64,000 bases of DNA from Notospermus geniculatus (Eukaryota > Nemertea > Pilidiophora > Heteronemertea > Lineidae). Below, piece by piece: positions 33,708 through 44,253 of this stretch (its first letter is position 1; each line of letters opens with the position of its first letter). Position numbers and translations under genes: made by a program. Location of the stretch: contig NMRB01000608.1 of NCBI GenBank assembly GCA_002633025.1, positions 62,001-126,000 of the forward strand. Reading direction: 5' to 3'. The notes beneath the pieces were generated by a model. That model saw only the letters and a list, made by a program, of their open reading frames with translations. It did no database searches and was not told the DNA's origin.

Positions 33708-34325
33708 TTGAAAGGGTCAGCATCTTTGTACACAGCCTATGAGGAGTTTTACAAACTATATTATCCAGTAGCGGGTGCAGTGAAGCCCGATGTTGTCGTC
33801 ACAGCCTCTGCAGTAGTGAAACCTGGCAAATCTGGAGAGGAAACGGCCCAGAGGGGAACTAAAAAACCACTCGCCCGTAGGCCTAGCCTCCCTTTCGGCA
33901 CTCCGAAAAGTGATTTTTCCCAGTTCAACAGAGAGCTGGAGGAGGAGGAGGAAGGCCATGATGATGACGTCTTAGATTGTCCAAGCTTCAGTCCATCTTC
34001 AACATGTTCAAGCCGTATGCCAAGCCCTTGCCCACCATTTTCTAGTGCACCTACTGCTAGCACTAGCAGGGCAAAAATGGCAAAGACAGACTTCCTACAG
34101 AACTCTGCAAGTTTTCAGGAGACCTATCTTGATCTCGTTCGAGAGCAAAATAGGCATCTGGAAGAGATGAACAGTCCCCTTGGGCAACAAAATAGACACC
34201 TTGAAGAAATTGCGACCAATGTTGAGATGATGAAAGCAGGCTTTTATGTAGTTTATGATCTTCAGGCAAACGAGGTGCCGTTAAGCCAAGTCGGTGACCC
34301 TCTCCAAAATGCCCCAAATCAGTAG
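33708..34325 (+). CDS. Harbinger second ORF (accessory protein), probably incomplete
   Basis: About 205 codons, with a Pro/Ser-rich and acidic first half (ELEEEEEGHDDD near residue 80) and a likely coiled-coil second half (DLVREQNRHLEEM repeated as QQNRHLEEIATN, residues about 140-175). Harbinger elements usually encode a Myb/SANT-like accessory protein that carries the transposase to DNA; the C-terminal part of such proteins is often like this. No Myb/SANT helices are seen here, so an upstream exon may be missing or unrecognised. The nominal start is a non-ATG codon, and the true 5' end is uncertain. It converges with the transposase gene. Confidence 0.55.
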   Translation: MKGSASLYTAYEEFYKLYYPVAGAVKPDVVVTASAVVKPGKSGEETAQRGTKKPLARRPSLPFGTPKSDFSQFNRELEEEEEGHDDDVLDCPSFSPSSTCSSRMPSPCPPFSSAPTASTSRAKMAKTDFLQNSASFQETYLDLVREQNRHLEEMNSPLGQQNRHLEEIATNVEMMKAGFYVVYDLQANEVPLSQVGDPLQNAPNQ

Positions 34326-34375
34326 GCCTCACCTGATTATAGGGTGTCCCAAAACGTCCCCATTTTTTGACAAAG

Positions 34376-34483
34376 TCCTTTTAGTCTTTTCTAGAGTTTC
34401 AGATTGTAAAGTTCCACTTGAAAAAGACCCCGGTTGGGGTCGAAAATTCGTGAATTCTGGAGATTGACTTCTTGCTTATTATT
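34376..34483 (+). mobile_element. Short hairpin-bearing retroposon, copy 2, 14-bp target duplication
   Basis: A 108-bp unit with GACCCCGGTTGGGGTCGAAA, flanked by ATTTTTTGACAAAG at 34362-34375 and 34484-34497. It inserted between the two Harbinger ORFs. It is the same family as 8224-8340 and 50529-50615. Confidence 0.85.
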
Positions 34484-34839
34484 ATTTTTTGACAAAGCAT
34501 ACTGAACATCAACAATCACCGTTTACTAAATTCATGTTTTTATTTTCCAGAGAAATGGAAGTTTTCTTACCCTTTAAGCTTGCACTGAATATTTCCCCTG
34601 ACAGGTTAGAGAATTACAAATGTGGAACAAATTTTATCCACATGTATTCTTGGTTCAAACTAAACTTGTCGAAGTTTTATTTCCAGCTGTGATACATGTG
34701 ATAGGTAATTTTAAAAACTTGTGCTAATATTGTTAATAACAATGTTATGGTGATCTTTCAAATGCGAGTCAACAGACAGTTTGAATAATCAAAATTATGT
34801 TCTTCAAAAATTGTCTTGACTCAGTCTGTGTTTACTTTT

Positions 34840-35775
34840 TCATATGAAATTATTGGTAAAGCGGTTGTGCAGCTGGCATATGGCAGTTGTGCACTTTGAA
34901 GCAAAGAGTGGTCCTATCTTTCCTGGGAAACGGTTCTCCTTCAGCTGGCTCATTCGCCATTTCAGTTCAGTAGCACCGATACTTCTCTCCACAACCTGCC
35001 GAAGCCTGGTGCACGAGTTGTTATATTCAATCTGCTGCCTGTCCAGATTTCTTACTCCAAATGGCGTAATGATACGGGGATGGACATTTCGATACGCTAT
35101 GCCCCCCAACACCACAACATCCTCGGGCAAGGTATCCAAAAAATTCAGGAATTCAGCTGACCATTCAGCTGCTGTTCTGTCATGAGTGGCTCCTGGAATA
35201 CCACTGATGACATGGCGCACCTTGCCTGTTCTGTCTACCACATACTGAACGTTCAACGAGTCGCAGTGCTTTCCAGGGCGTCCGCAATAGTATGAGTCTC
35301 CATCATGGTCTGGGCGTTGGATTTTCACTATTTCTCCATCAATATACAGAAGAATATTAAGGATGTGTCCATCTGGATGCTGAATGGGCATGATCAGTTC
35401 ATTAAACTCCTGGGGTAAAGGGAACTGTATGTGTTGACCAGCAATTTCAAATAAGACGTCAGCAACTTCATGCGTATACATCAGGGCCGTTGATTTAGCT
35501 ACGCCTTCAGTCTTTGCAAGCTGTCTATAATAGCCCCCAGAAGCCAAATAAGATAAAAACATTTCAATTCTATTCCTAGATGCAAATGGAGATGCCTGTG
35601 GATTGGTCATGCTCCTGTGATCATGTAATTCGTCTGCGACTTGTTGCACTTGTTCCTCAGTGAGGCGAAGATGTCTTGAAAGTGGTTCAGACGTTTCTGC
35701 TGGCCTGCGGACATGATTAGGAGCCCTTTGATCTACAATTCCTGCAACAACTTCTTGAAAACCTACAAACAACAT
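34840..35775 (-). CDS. PIF/Harbinger transposase with second catalytic Asp replaced by Gly
   Basis: This DDE nuclease would cut and join transposon ends in the nucleus. The start is taken at the first ATG in frame (35775); upstream codons lie in the subterminal repeats. Numbering from this Met (311 residues): a helix-turn-helix-like region around AKTEGVAKSTALMYTHEVAD (residues 87-106), the first catalytic Asp in YIDGEIVKI (about D146), a GATHD motif (near 195-199), and the catalytic Glu in VVERSIG (about E263). The second catalytic Asp normally sits in a LGDSGYP-like motif; here it reads VVLGGIAYRN, so Asp is replaced by Gly at about 225, a one-base change. The reading frame is otherwise intact with no stop. 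Length is close to the usual Harbinger size, perhaps slightly short at the N terminus. The protein is probably inactive for catalysis. Confidence 0.85.
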   Translation of the reverse strand: MLFVGFQEVVAGIVDQRAPNHVRRPAETSEPLSRHLRLTEEQVQQVADELHDHRSMTNPQASPFASRNRIEMFLSYLASGGYYRQLAKTEGVAKSTALMYTHEVADVLFEIAGQHIQFPLPQEFNELIMPIQHPDGHILNILLYIDGEIVKIQRPDHDGDSYYCGRPGKHCDSLNVQYVVDRTGKVRHVISGIPGATHDRTAAEWSAEFLNFLDTLPEDVVVLGGIAYRNVHPRIITPFGVRNLDRQQIEYNNSCTRLRQVVERSIGATELKWRMSQLKENRFPGKIGPLFASKCTTAICQLHNRFTNNFI

Positions 35776-36077
35776 GGCTGCCAACACCAACACCCAACGT
35801 TGAACTCTGGCTGGTGTTAAACCCCTGGGGTTCAGAGTTGACACCACTATAAAAGCCTTTTAAAATCTGCATTCTGACACCGAGTTCAGTTCAGCCCAAC
35901 ACCTGGTGTCACACTTGGTGTTGAGCTAAAACCGCCCCTGACTTTGAACTGGGTTTACACCGGTGTTGGTGTCACACCAGTGTTAACACTGAGCAGTTCA
36001 AAGTTCGGCTTAAATCCGGTGTTGGTGTCAGTGTTAGTGTTAACTCCTAACACCAACACCAACTTTGACCTCACCCA

Positions 36078-37020
36078 TTGGGACAGGAATCCACTGTCAC
36101 GGTTCAGTCCAATGTTTAGACAGTCGAATTTTTATCAGTAAGCTCTCTTCACAGATATGTCTCTGCGTTGTCTAAGGCAATTGCCCTTTAAGCACACTGA
36201 CTCTTAAAATCAGCTCTGGAGTGTCAAGGCTTGATGAGGTGTTCGCCAATGGGAAGGTAGTGATTGTTGTTTCTAATAGTTTGTCGGTGGCCATTCATCC
36301 TGCCTCCACAGGCCAATTCGTCCGTACGGCTCTCGTGAGATCATAGTTAAATTCATAAGATACAGCACTAAAGCTCTAATATTCGGTGCGAAAATGCTTT
36401 TGAAGCACGATCCGGACAAGTTATTTTATATGCGAGGATTTGACCAGCACAACTACATTCTGGTTTGCGTAAGGATTCTGTGATGGGCGTGTACATGTAT
36501 TCTTCAAACTGAATGAAAATGCTAAACCAGAACTGCTTCGTTAATTTGATGAACACTCCACTAGGCGCCTTTTCCAGTAAGGGCGAATTCTCGTTTACAG
36601 CCCCGGGGCCGTATGCATAAAACATCTTAAGTGCGACATAAGTTTTGTCCTAAGAATTACCCTTTTCTTATGTGGTATGCATAAACAGTCTTAAGGTAAC
36701 GAAATCCCCTCAAATCACTCATTATTTTAACTAGCATAATTGTACCCGTGGGCGGTGCTACGGAGGATGAGTGTGGTTTTTTTTGGGGGGGGGGGGCATT
36801 TGATGGGTCAAAAGTGGGTCGATCTCATTTTGTGCTGAATTTCTGTTGGTGCCTTTTTGAGTGTCACTGGTATGTAGGATAATTTTTAGACAATTGTCCT
36901 TATGGGGTTACACTTGCGTTTTGCAGGCTAAGTACGTTACGAAAGGCGTGCGCATGCATATTAACAATCATCATGTCAACACCTTTACTTGCACCCGCAT
37001 TGCCGCTAGGCGCTACATGC
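36078..37020. other. Intergenic with a half-MITE
   Basis: GGGCCGTATGCATAAAACATC at 36606 starts like the Harbinger-type MITEs, and GTATGCATAAACAGTCTTAA at 36674 is a direct, not inverted, copy. A G homopolymer lies near 36785. No gene. Confidence 0.4.
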
Positions 37021-37021
37021 A

Positions 37022-37932
37022 CAGGCATTGACTGATGTTTATCTACACTTGATATCTTGAATATTTCAAATACTACCGAACCAATTTTGATACGGTTTGT
37101 TGCATATGAAAGCAAAACTTGTTGGTCACATATCTGCATCAAAATTTTGGAAATTTCGAAATATCAAAATTATGTAATTGCTTGTCAGAAAAAAACTTGA
37201 AAATCAACACCTTTTATTTTGTGATTATATTTTTATTTTTATAGTAGTTCTGACAGAATGGAAGTTTCTAAGGATTTCGGTGCTAGTTTCATCAAAATCT
37301 GTCGAGTGGTTGCTGAGATATTTGAGATTATCAAAATTTTGATATTTTGGGATTTTCATGATTTTTCACAAAATTCTGGTGTCAGTAGTTAGAGCTGACC
37401 TCAAATCATAAAATTATGAAATTTTGGATGATTCGCCTAAACTGGTTAGAATTTACGCATATTTTTCAAAATATCAACATTTTGATATAACGATATTTCT
37501 GCACAGTTTACCGCCAAAAGTTTCAAAATAAGGTAAACCTATGATCTGATGTTAGCTTTATCCAATGCTATGAAAATTTCTTGAAAAACGCGAAAATCTC
37601 AAAATATCAAAATTTTGATAGTCTCAAATATCTCAGCAACCACTCGACAGATTTTGATGGAACCAGCACCAAAATCCTTAGAAACTTCCATTCTGTCAGA
37701 ACTACTATAAAAATGTAAATATAATTACAAAATAAAAGGTGTTGATTTTCCAGATTTTTTCTGATAAGCAATTACATAATGTTGATATTTTGAAATTTCC
37801 AAAATTTTGATGCAGAAATGTGACCAACGAGTTTTTCTCTCATATGCAACAAACCGCGTCAAAATTGGTTCGGTAATATTTGAAATATTCAAGATGTCAA
37901 GTGTAGATAAACATCAGTCAATGCCTGTACGT
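37022..37932. mobile_element. Large palindrome, about 400-bp arms
   Basis: Arms begin ACAGGCATTGACTGATGTTT and its inverse and stay alignable to the centre near 37480. The arms are AT-rich with repeated ATCAAAATTTTGAT. A similar segment of about 65 bp (ATTGCCGCTAGGCGCTAC) lies at 36950-37015 and again at 38393-38465 in direct orientation. No ORF of substance. Confidence 0.8.
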
Positions 37933-38091
37933 ACTATCCCATGCGTTGCCATTATGTTGATAGGCCTAATACATGTTTTACATGCATTCACATGCGAAAT
38001 AAACGCAAAATCATTAAAATACACGATGAAAAAAAAAGGTAAAAGAAGAAACAAAAAAAACTAATGAAACAAGGCAAAGAAAATTAACAAA

Positions 38092-38164
38092 CCCCGCGTA
38101 TCGAACCCAAGACCTTCTGCTCTATAGGCAGGCTGCTTTGCCACTCGGCCATGGCGACTCCGCA
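38092..38164 (-). tRNA. tRNA-like pseudogene
   Basis: Minus strand: box A-like TGGCCGAGTGGCA, anticodon stem CTGC/GCAG with 7-base loop CTATAGA, and box B-like GGGTTCGATAC. The T stem does not pair well, so it is probably a pseudogene or SINE head. A long A-rich stretch lies at 38028-38065. Confidence 0.45.
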
Positions 38165-38169
38165 CTCTG

Positions 38170-38690
38170 CGCGGTGCTGATATGCATGTATGTATTGTTA
38201 TGTCAGGCGGCGCTGGAAATTTCCTGTGTTCAAATTTCGGCAAAAGATGCGCAATCGTTAACCTCCCCAACGTCCATGTAGGTAATGTATCAAAATAACA
38301 GACAGTTTTTGTATCAAAGACTGACGAAAATGATTTTATGATAGTATATTGTGCGATTGTATATAAAGTACCGCTACATTAAGAACTATATCGCGCATGC
38401 ATATTAATATGTGAACAGTCTTACTGGTATTCATCGTAGTTGCTCTAATTGCCGCTAGGCGCTACGCTCTCGGGCGGATGTGGAACTCTCCTGTCTTCCG
38501 GTTATGGCACAAAAAGGCGTTTTTACAAAAAAAAAACGATGGAAAACATCGAAAAAGAATCCCACGTCGACTTTCAGCACATTATTAGACACAACAGGGC
38601 AGCGGTCACGGGACATTTGAAAGCCAAACTTAGGAGGAGAACGATCACAAACGTTAGGCCCGTACCTCCCCTGCGTCAATTACAGTATTG
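38170..38690. other. Intergenic, no supported gene
   Basis: Both strands are open for 75-80 codons at 38449-38691, without motifs. Confidence 0.35.
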
Positions 38691-38691
38691 A

Positions 38692-39037
38692 AGGCCCTAA
38701 ACGTTTTATTGCAATCTAGGGCTATCTGCGATCTGTAGCAACCTACCCTCTGATATTTACAGGTAGCAACCTAATGCAACCTTTCTCAGTTTGAACAATG
38801 AAGTAAAATTCATGTGACCTGAATCAGCAATGTAATTGGCTGCTATCCCGCGACTTACAGCAACCTCAGGAAAATTTAGCTGCATGGCGCTATTTGGTCG
38901 CAGGTTGCCAAGGCAAGGTTGCTATAGGTTGCATAACCCAATTACACATGCGATATTCAAGCAACGTCCGGGTTGCTGATGTCGCGTTCTAAAGTTTGCT
39001 AGAGGTTGCTATCCAAAGTCGCCACGTGTAAATGGGC
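38692..39037. mobile_element. MITE with AAGGCCC ends and GCAACC subterminal repeats
   Basis: Left end AAGGCCCTAAACG, right end (inverted) AAGGCCCATTTACACG. AGCAACCT and its inverse recur many times inside, a layout often seen in transposase-binding regions. Confidence 0.55.
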
Positions 39038-39041
39038 CTTA

Positions 39042-39946
39042 AGGTACACTCTTGATCATACTCAATAAGTACTCATTATTTTTTTCCAATTTTTGGACAA
39101 GTGAAAGGCACATGCACTGTCTAACACACCCCGTTTCAGTTTTTCAAATCGACGAACATTCCTCTCTTCCACAGTAGTTCAAAGAGGGCAGGGGGGTTTG
39201 GAGGTTTCACCAACTGAAGTTTTCATCAAATTTTTCACCTGCACAACCTTCAGCCTTGGTCACTAAGTGACAGACAAGACAAATTTAAAAAAAAATATAT
39301 CAAGATCTCGCCAAAAAATGCGTTTTTGTCCATTATTTCACCACTTCCTTGGCAACCCAGTGAACTCAACTGTGAGATCCCCCCTCGCTATACTATGCAA
39401 ACAGGACACTATATTGTGTTTTGGTGGCCGGACAATTTGAATTGAACTATGGTTGAAAGCATGAAATTGATCTGTTGTGGTTGGTGTTACTCCAACCACA
39501 ATGATTCTGAATAACAATTGGCCTGTTCAACTAGCCAACATTCAATTCAGGGCATTGACTGGGGACAAGTCTAAGGGACCATCTCACAGTTGGGTTCACT
39601 GGTTGCCAAGCATGTGGTAAGATTTTGGACAAAAATGCAATTTTTGGCGAGATCTTGATATATTTTGGTAAAATTTTCACTGGACTGTCGCTTAATGACC
39701 AAGGCTGAAGGTTGTGCAGGTGAAAAATTTGATGAAAACTTTAGTTGGTGAAACCTCCAACCCAGCCTGCCCTCTTTGAACTGCTCTGGAGGACAGTGAT
39801 GTTGGTCGATTTGAATAATTGAACCGGAATGTGTTAGACAATGCATGTGGCTTTCACATGTCCAAAAATTGGGAAAAAATAATTAGTTATTATCGAGTAA
39901 ATCAAGAATATCTTCTGCGGATTTACTTGTGATCAAGAGTGTACCT
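39042..39946. mobile_element. 905-bp foldback element with about 350-bp arms
   Basis: Ends are AGGTACACTCTTGATCA and its inverse. Arms share CAAGATCTCGCCAAAAAATG-like and CACCTGCACAACCTTCAGCC segments. The spacer is about 170 bp. No ORF with a motif. Confidence 0.8.
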
Positions 39947-39960
39947 CAAGATGTACATTA

Positions 39961-40478
39961 AAGGCCCGGTCACACTTGTGCGTATATCAAGTCCTTATGG
40001 GTTCCTTATTAAAAAAATTCAATACGCAGCGGTACGCTGAAAATTTCGAAATTTTTCGATTACTTTGATTTATGTGCGACGCACATCTGGCGTGAAAGTA
40101 ACGAATTCAGCGCACCCACTGAGTATGAGGTGCGTGCGATTTGCGGGTGCAGTGCGAAACACTACCCCGTACCCGGGATGTACGGCAAGTACGCTATCTG
40201 TGCGCTACCTGTGTGTTTCTCGTACGTTACAAATAAATAAAATGCGCTGCGTGTCCTGCAGTGCGAAAATTCGTCAATACGTTGGCATTCGCTATGAGTT
40301 CGTGCAGCGTGCGTTGTATCTGCGCTGCAAGTATGCTGTGTATACGTCCAATATACGTGGCTTATTCGCTGAGAGGTAAGCGTGACGGGTTAACGTACCG
40401 CGTACGAAGCGCTTATCTCCCACGAACACATGGCGTACTCGTACCGCGCTTCCGACCGATGCTAGACCGATGCACTGC
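39961..40478. mobile_element. Left part of an element starting AAGGCCCGGTCACACTTG, cut by the gap
   Basis: The start resembles GGCCCGGT ends of other local MITEs, and the interior is rich in GTACGC/GCGTAC words. The right end would lie in or past the N gap. Confidence 0.4.
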
Positions 40479-40785
40479 NNNNNNNNNNNNNNNNNNNNNN
40501 NNNNNNNNNNNNNNNNNNNNNNNNNNNNNNNNNNNNNNNNNNNNNNNNNNNNNNNNNNNNNNNNNNNNNNNNNNNNNNNNNNNNNNNNNNNNNNNNNNNN
40601 NNNNNNNNNNNNNNNNNNNNNNNNNNNNNNNNNNNNNNNNNNNNNNNNNNNNNNNNNNNNNNNNNNNNNNNNNNNNNNNNNNNNNNNNNNNNNNNNNNNN
40701 NNNNNNNNNNNNNNNNNNNNNNNNNNNNNNNNNNNNNNNNNNNNNNNNNNNNNNNNNNNNNNNNNNNNNNNNNNNNNNNNNNNNN
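40479..40785. other. Assembly gap (307 N)
   Basis: A run of N. ORFs spanning it are artefacts. Confidence 0.99.
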
Positions 40786-41350
40786 TCCACTTTGCCACCT
40801 GTTGTATCCAAAATTTGTTCATCTATCTGTTAGTTTATTCATATTTTCTTTTCTGTTCAGTTTATTTGTACATGGAGAGAACTCTGTAAGTTTATTAAAC
40901 TTTTGTTCAATCCTTTTTCATTTTCTGAAATAAAATATGTTTAAACTAACTAGGCCTAGGAAAAGGGACAGGTTCATTCAGTTTTAGTCAATTATTTATC
41001 ATGAGTGGATTGTGACCAGAGGTGTTTGCAATGAGGGTATTGTCACCTTTTCATTCATTGATTCACTGTCAGTAAAGGCACGGAGAGTCTAAAATACTAC
41101 CTCCATGGTAAGGGAGTTACATGGTACACATGAAGGCCTAAGTTCTAAAGCTAGTACATGCATGGATGGTCAATAAAACCCTCATCCCTAATCACTGAAC
41201 TCGTCATCATAAGGTCAAGTCAGAAATGGATAAGCCTGGGTCACTGGAGTGTTTTTCTATTCATTTATAAATTGTTATGGACATTCCAACCATTACTCAT
41301 ATCCCCTCTTACAGGCGCACAATTGGACTTTTTGATTTTTCACCTTCCAG
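40786..41350. other. Intergenic, no supported gene
   Basis: AT-rich; no repeat structure or motif noted. Confidence 0.4.
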
Positions 41351-42000
41351 CCCCTTTTCATCATTTAACGTATAGAACATGCCTGCTTGTTATTCGCCGA
41401 GGCTGATTGAGCCGTTCCTGAAGCCTCTTGATGTCACAAAGCCTGTGTAGATCATCGCCCATCTTGACTGTTCGCTGATTCCAGGCAGAATAAGGATGCC
41501 TTAACAGCTATAGGAAGGTCCGGACCAACCTTTGGAATAAAGGAGGTCCTCAGCTACATTAAGGAGTTTTCCCAAAGGAGCATTCTAAAATCATGGCACC
41601 TTCAGCTTGAGGAAGCGATTTTAAGGAGGCCTTTGCAGGCAAATTTTGGCACGTTCTGAAATAACTTGAGGGATCCTCAACAGGAGAACAATAGCCTTGA
41701 GGAACTCCTTAACGTTGAGGAGTATTCTAAAATACGGGCCGAAGGTCCCTTTGATTTTAGAATGCTCCTTTGGGAAAAGGAACTCCTTAATATAGCTGAG
41801 GATCTCATTAATATTCCAAAGGTTGGTCCGGACCTTCCTATAGCTGTTAAGGCGTCCTAATTCTGCCCGGAATCAGCGAACAGTCAAGATGGATGATGAC
41901 CTACACATGCTGGGTGACATCAAGGAACTTCAGGAACAGCTCAATCAGCCTCGGCGAATAAGAAGCAGGCATGTTCAATACGTTAAATCAGATGAAAATT
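41350..42000. repeat. Large palindrome containing two head-to-head transposase 5' ends
   Basis: Arms of about 240 bp include CAGTCAAGATG and upstream sequence such as AAGGTCCGGACCAACCTTTG (centre near 41675). Each arm would place the same 5' flank and first codons facing outward. The centre holds GGCCGAAGGTCCC and related words. Confidence 0.75.
41361..41462 (-). pseudogene. Inverted copy of a Harbinger transposase 5' end
   Basis: The minus strand reads MGDDLHRLCDIKRLQERLNQ then PRRITSRHVLYVK and a stop. It matches the start of the plus-strand copy at 41889 residue by residue, with a 2-base deletion after YVK that introduces TGA. It forms the left arm of the palindrome 41350-42000. Confidence 0.75.
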
Positions 42001-42155
42001 TGAACGATGAAGAGCTTCTAAAACGATATCGGCTCACCCGAGGAGGGTTCACACAGCTCCTGGAGATTTTGCGCGACGACTTAGCACAACCACGTGATAA
42101 CCATGGAAACCTTGTTCCACCGAGCATCCAGCTGAAAGCAACGTTAAGGCCCGGT
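41889..42155 (+). pseudogene. N-terminal fragment of a PIF/Harbinger transposase (HARBI1-like)
   Basis: The frame starts MDDDLHMLGDIKELQEQLNQ and after about 40 residues reads DEELLKRYRLTRGGFTQLLE followed by ILRDDLAQPR and IQLKATLR. The pattern RYRLTR..F..LL..L...L and the later LKATLR match the region before the catalytic core in Harbinger transposases and HARBI1. After LKATLR the frame enters foreign sequence starting GGCCCGGTTGCACCAGC at about 42151, so the rest of the enzyme is absent. The catalytic Asp and Glu are not present. The start lies in the right arm of a palindrome. It could also be a first exon ending near 42150, but no catalytic exon is found downstream. Confidence 0.65.
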
Positions 42156-42400
42156 TGCACCAGCTATGCTCAAAGTTAAGTTTCAGGACGACCTCAACTG
42201 AGTAAATGATCACAATGCATATTACATCAGATGCCACTGATGTAATTAACTGACATAGGAAATCCTTTCGTGAGGACGCCTTCAATAACAGTGGAGCTCC
42301 TTTACAAAGGAAATGGATAAGGTCGATTCTGGAATCGATTTTGTCTGAGGCGTCCTCAGTAAGGATTTCCTCTAACGAAAGGTGACCTCACGAAAGGGTG
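42150..42400. mobile_element. Palindromic element(s) interrupting the transposase fragment
   Basis: It begins GGCCCGGTTGCACCAGC directly after ACGTTAA, and 42257-42375 holds an inverted pair (AGGAAATCCTTTCGTGAGGA / GTCCTCAGTAAGGATTTCCT). A matching right terminus was not found. Confidence 0.5.
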
Positions 42401-42402
42401 AT

Positions 42403-42780
42403 CCAGTGCCGAAAGCGGTGTGACATTCTGTGCGTGTTGTCGCCATTAAGGGACAGGAAGAAACAACTCGATACGGCAACTAACACCCCAGGTTGACCGC
42501 TTTCCTGCCGGGGAGGGAGGGAGGGTAAACGAAAAGCGCGTCGACGTGCAGTAAGCTCCATGCACATGCCAGCCTCCGGGCCTGTCACGACCTCCCCACA
42601 AGCCCCACTTGTGGGCCACCACGCCACTACCACCACACCTTGATTCCAAAACCCAACTGAAGGCACCTTCATGCTCACGTGCACATGACGTCACACCACT
42701 TCGGATAATCCCGTACCCAAAGCGGTGTGACATCCTGTGCGTGTTGTCACCATTAAGGGATGGGAAGAAATAACTCTCTC
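42403..42780. repeat. Direct repeat of about 65 bp, two copies
   Basis: AAGCGGTGTGACATTCTGTG with its neighbours at 42410-42470 recurs at 42719-42777. The 240 bp between is C-rich and uncharacterised. Confidence 0.65.
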
Positions 42781-43325
42781 CGGCGTCTTGCGACCAATCC
42801 ATGGACCAGCAATAGCTGCCGAAGGTGTGAGGGGTAATCTATTAAGGAGTCCCAACCCTTACCCCAAACCTAATATATTACCCCGAACCTATCCCTTCCA
42901 AGGAGAGCAGAAAGACAATAAAGCATACATGTATACATGTATTTGAAACTTTAATGAATAACTATAAGATGAAACTGCACATAATATTATTCACATGACG
43001 TGTAGAATGGGCCATGATCGACATTAGACTTTATAGAAAAGTACCAACCAGACTGTCCATAATATCATGACATGAGCGACATTTCGTTACCAAATTCCAG
43101 TACTTCGTGGCCAAAATAAACTCATAAGGAAACTCAAAAGGACGATGCCTCACGACCTGATGAGCAGCCGAGCAACCGTAACGTTCCCATGTGGTCATAT
43201 TCTGGCGGTTGGGGGAAAAAACACTAAGAAAAGGATGCACCGCTTCTCTGTGTTTCAGCTGCCGCCAAAACGCATGTTATAAATTGGTCAACCTATCGCA
43301 TGTGATAGTGATAATGACCCACCGG
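42781..43325. other. Intergenic, no supported gene
   Basis: No motif or clear repeat. Confidence 0.4.
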
Positions 43326-43328
43326 CTA

Positions 43329-43950
43329 CTAAGGGAAGGACACGAACGGTTTCGACCTCTCTACCATGTCCCACTCTCCAAAATCCATGTCCGCCATTGC
43401 CGACGCTAGCTTTGCCACTTGGTCTAGTTTCCCAGACCTAGCATAATGTCTCGCCGACTCCTCCGATGCCCAGCCAATGTGTCTCCTCATCTGGTCCAAA
43501 CTTTGACCAGACATCACTGGAAGCGGAGAAAGAGAGCGAAGGGTAATAGCACAGCCACTCCTCAAACTGTGAGGAGTTTGACCTCCGTCAATGAGGACCC
43601 TAGCTCACTGGCTCAATAGGTGTCACCAGTGGTTAAATCTATTGAAATGAAACTGGCAACTCGGTCCTGATCAATTTCCCACACAAAAGCCGTCCATTGT
43701 ATAGGACCGAGTTTCGGTGTGCTGCCCTCTATCGTAGCTAGGATGCCCATTGCAAGTGAAGTAAAACTTCAGCCTTTGGTAGGCTGCCTCATAAGACATG
43801 GGACGTTCCACCACCTTGTCCCCTTGGACTGGTCTGAACAGGTAAGCAGACGACAGATTGACCCCATACCCCTGGCTTCCTGAATGTAATCGTGCAAAGC
43901 TCGTACCGGGCATACATATGGATCCTTACACCTAAATATGGTGAAATAGT
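43329..43950 (-). pseudogene. Tyrosine recombinase C-terminal domain, frameshifted
   Basis: Read on the minus strand from high to low coordinates, the pieces are PYVCPVRALHDYIQEARG (about 43940-43880), then in another frame GVNLSSAYLFRPVQGDK and YEAAYQRLKFY, then after a disrupted stretch (43690-43600) TPHSLRSGCAIT, QSLDQMRRHIGWASEESARH and YARSGKL. The HSLR motif matches the catalytic HxxR, HIGW the conserved His/Trp position, and RHY the nucleophilic Tyr of phage-integrase-type recombinases, which also occur in DIRS-like and Crypton-like transposons. At least one frameshift near 43880 and the break at 43600-43690 make it a pseudogene, unless the break is an intron. The N-terminal half and any partner ORFs were not found. 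Confidence 0.65.
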
Positions 43951-44253
43951 TCCTGACAAATAACTAGACTACTGTCACATTTATTGACTGTTCGTTAAAG
44001 GGACGAAAACCAGCAATATTTAGTCGATAAAGTAACTTTTAGGCGTAATTTTTTACGTTCAAAGCAGAGGCCTAGCCACAGGTTCTTGTGGTTCGATACT
44101 ATACTAGGGGACCACCGGTCCTGACACACTTCACTGCGAATGTATAGAAAAACAAAACGTATGAAACTTCGCAAACTAGCACCCCGACCTCGCCACTTCA
44201 AACCGCCGTCAAATCTTTATTTCCCAATCGATTGCCACGGTGTTTGGCATGAG
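43951..44253. other. Intergenic, no feature recognised
   Basis: No motif or repeat recognised. Confidence 0.4.

Larger units (their letters stand above)
32690..36077. mobile_element. PIF/Harbinger transposon, 3.4 kb, two convergent ORFs
   Basis: Ends are TGGGTGAGGTCAAAGTTGG, inverted exactly at both sides. Just inside, GGTGTTAACACCAG-type words repeat in both orientations (32700-32850 and 35880-36060), likely transposase-binding arrays. A minus-strand transposase and a plus-strand second ORF converge, the usual Harbinger plan. No 3-bp duplication is evident, so the flanks may have changed. A short retroposon is inserted between the ORFs. Confidence 0.85.

Noticed and set aside
40261-40889. 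ORFs of 130-190 codons around 40.5 kb
   Set aside because: They span the N gap and consist mostly of undetermined residues.
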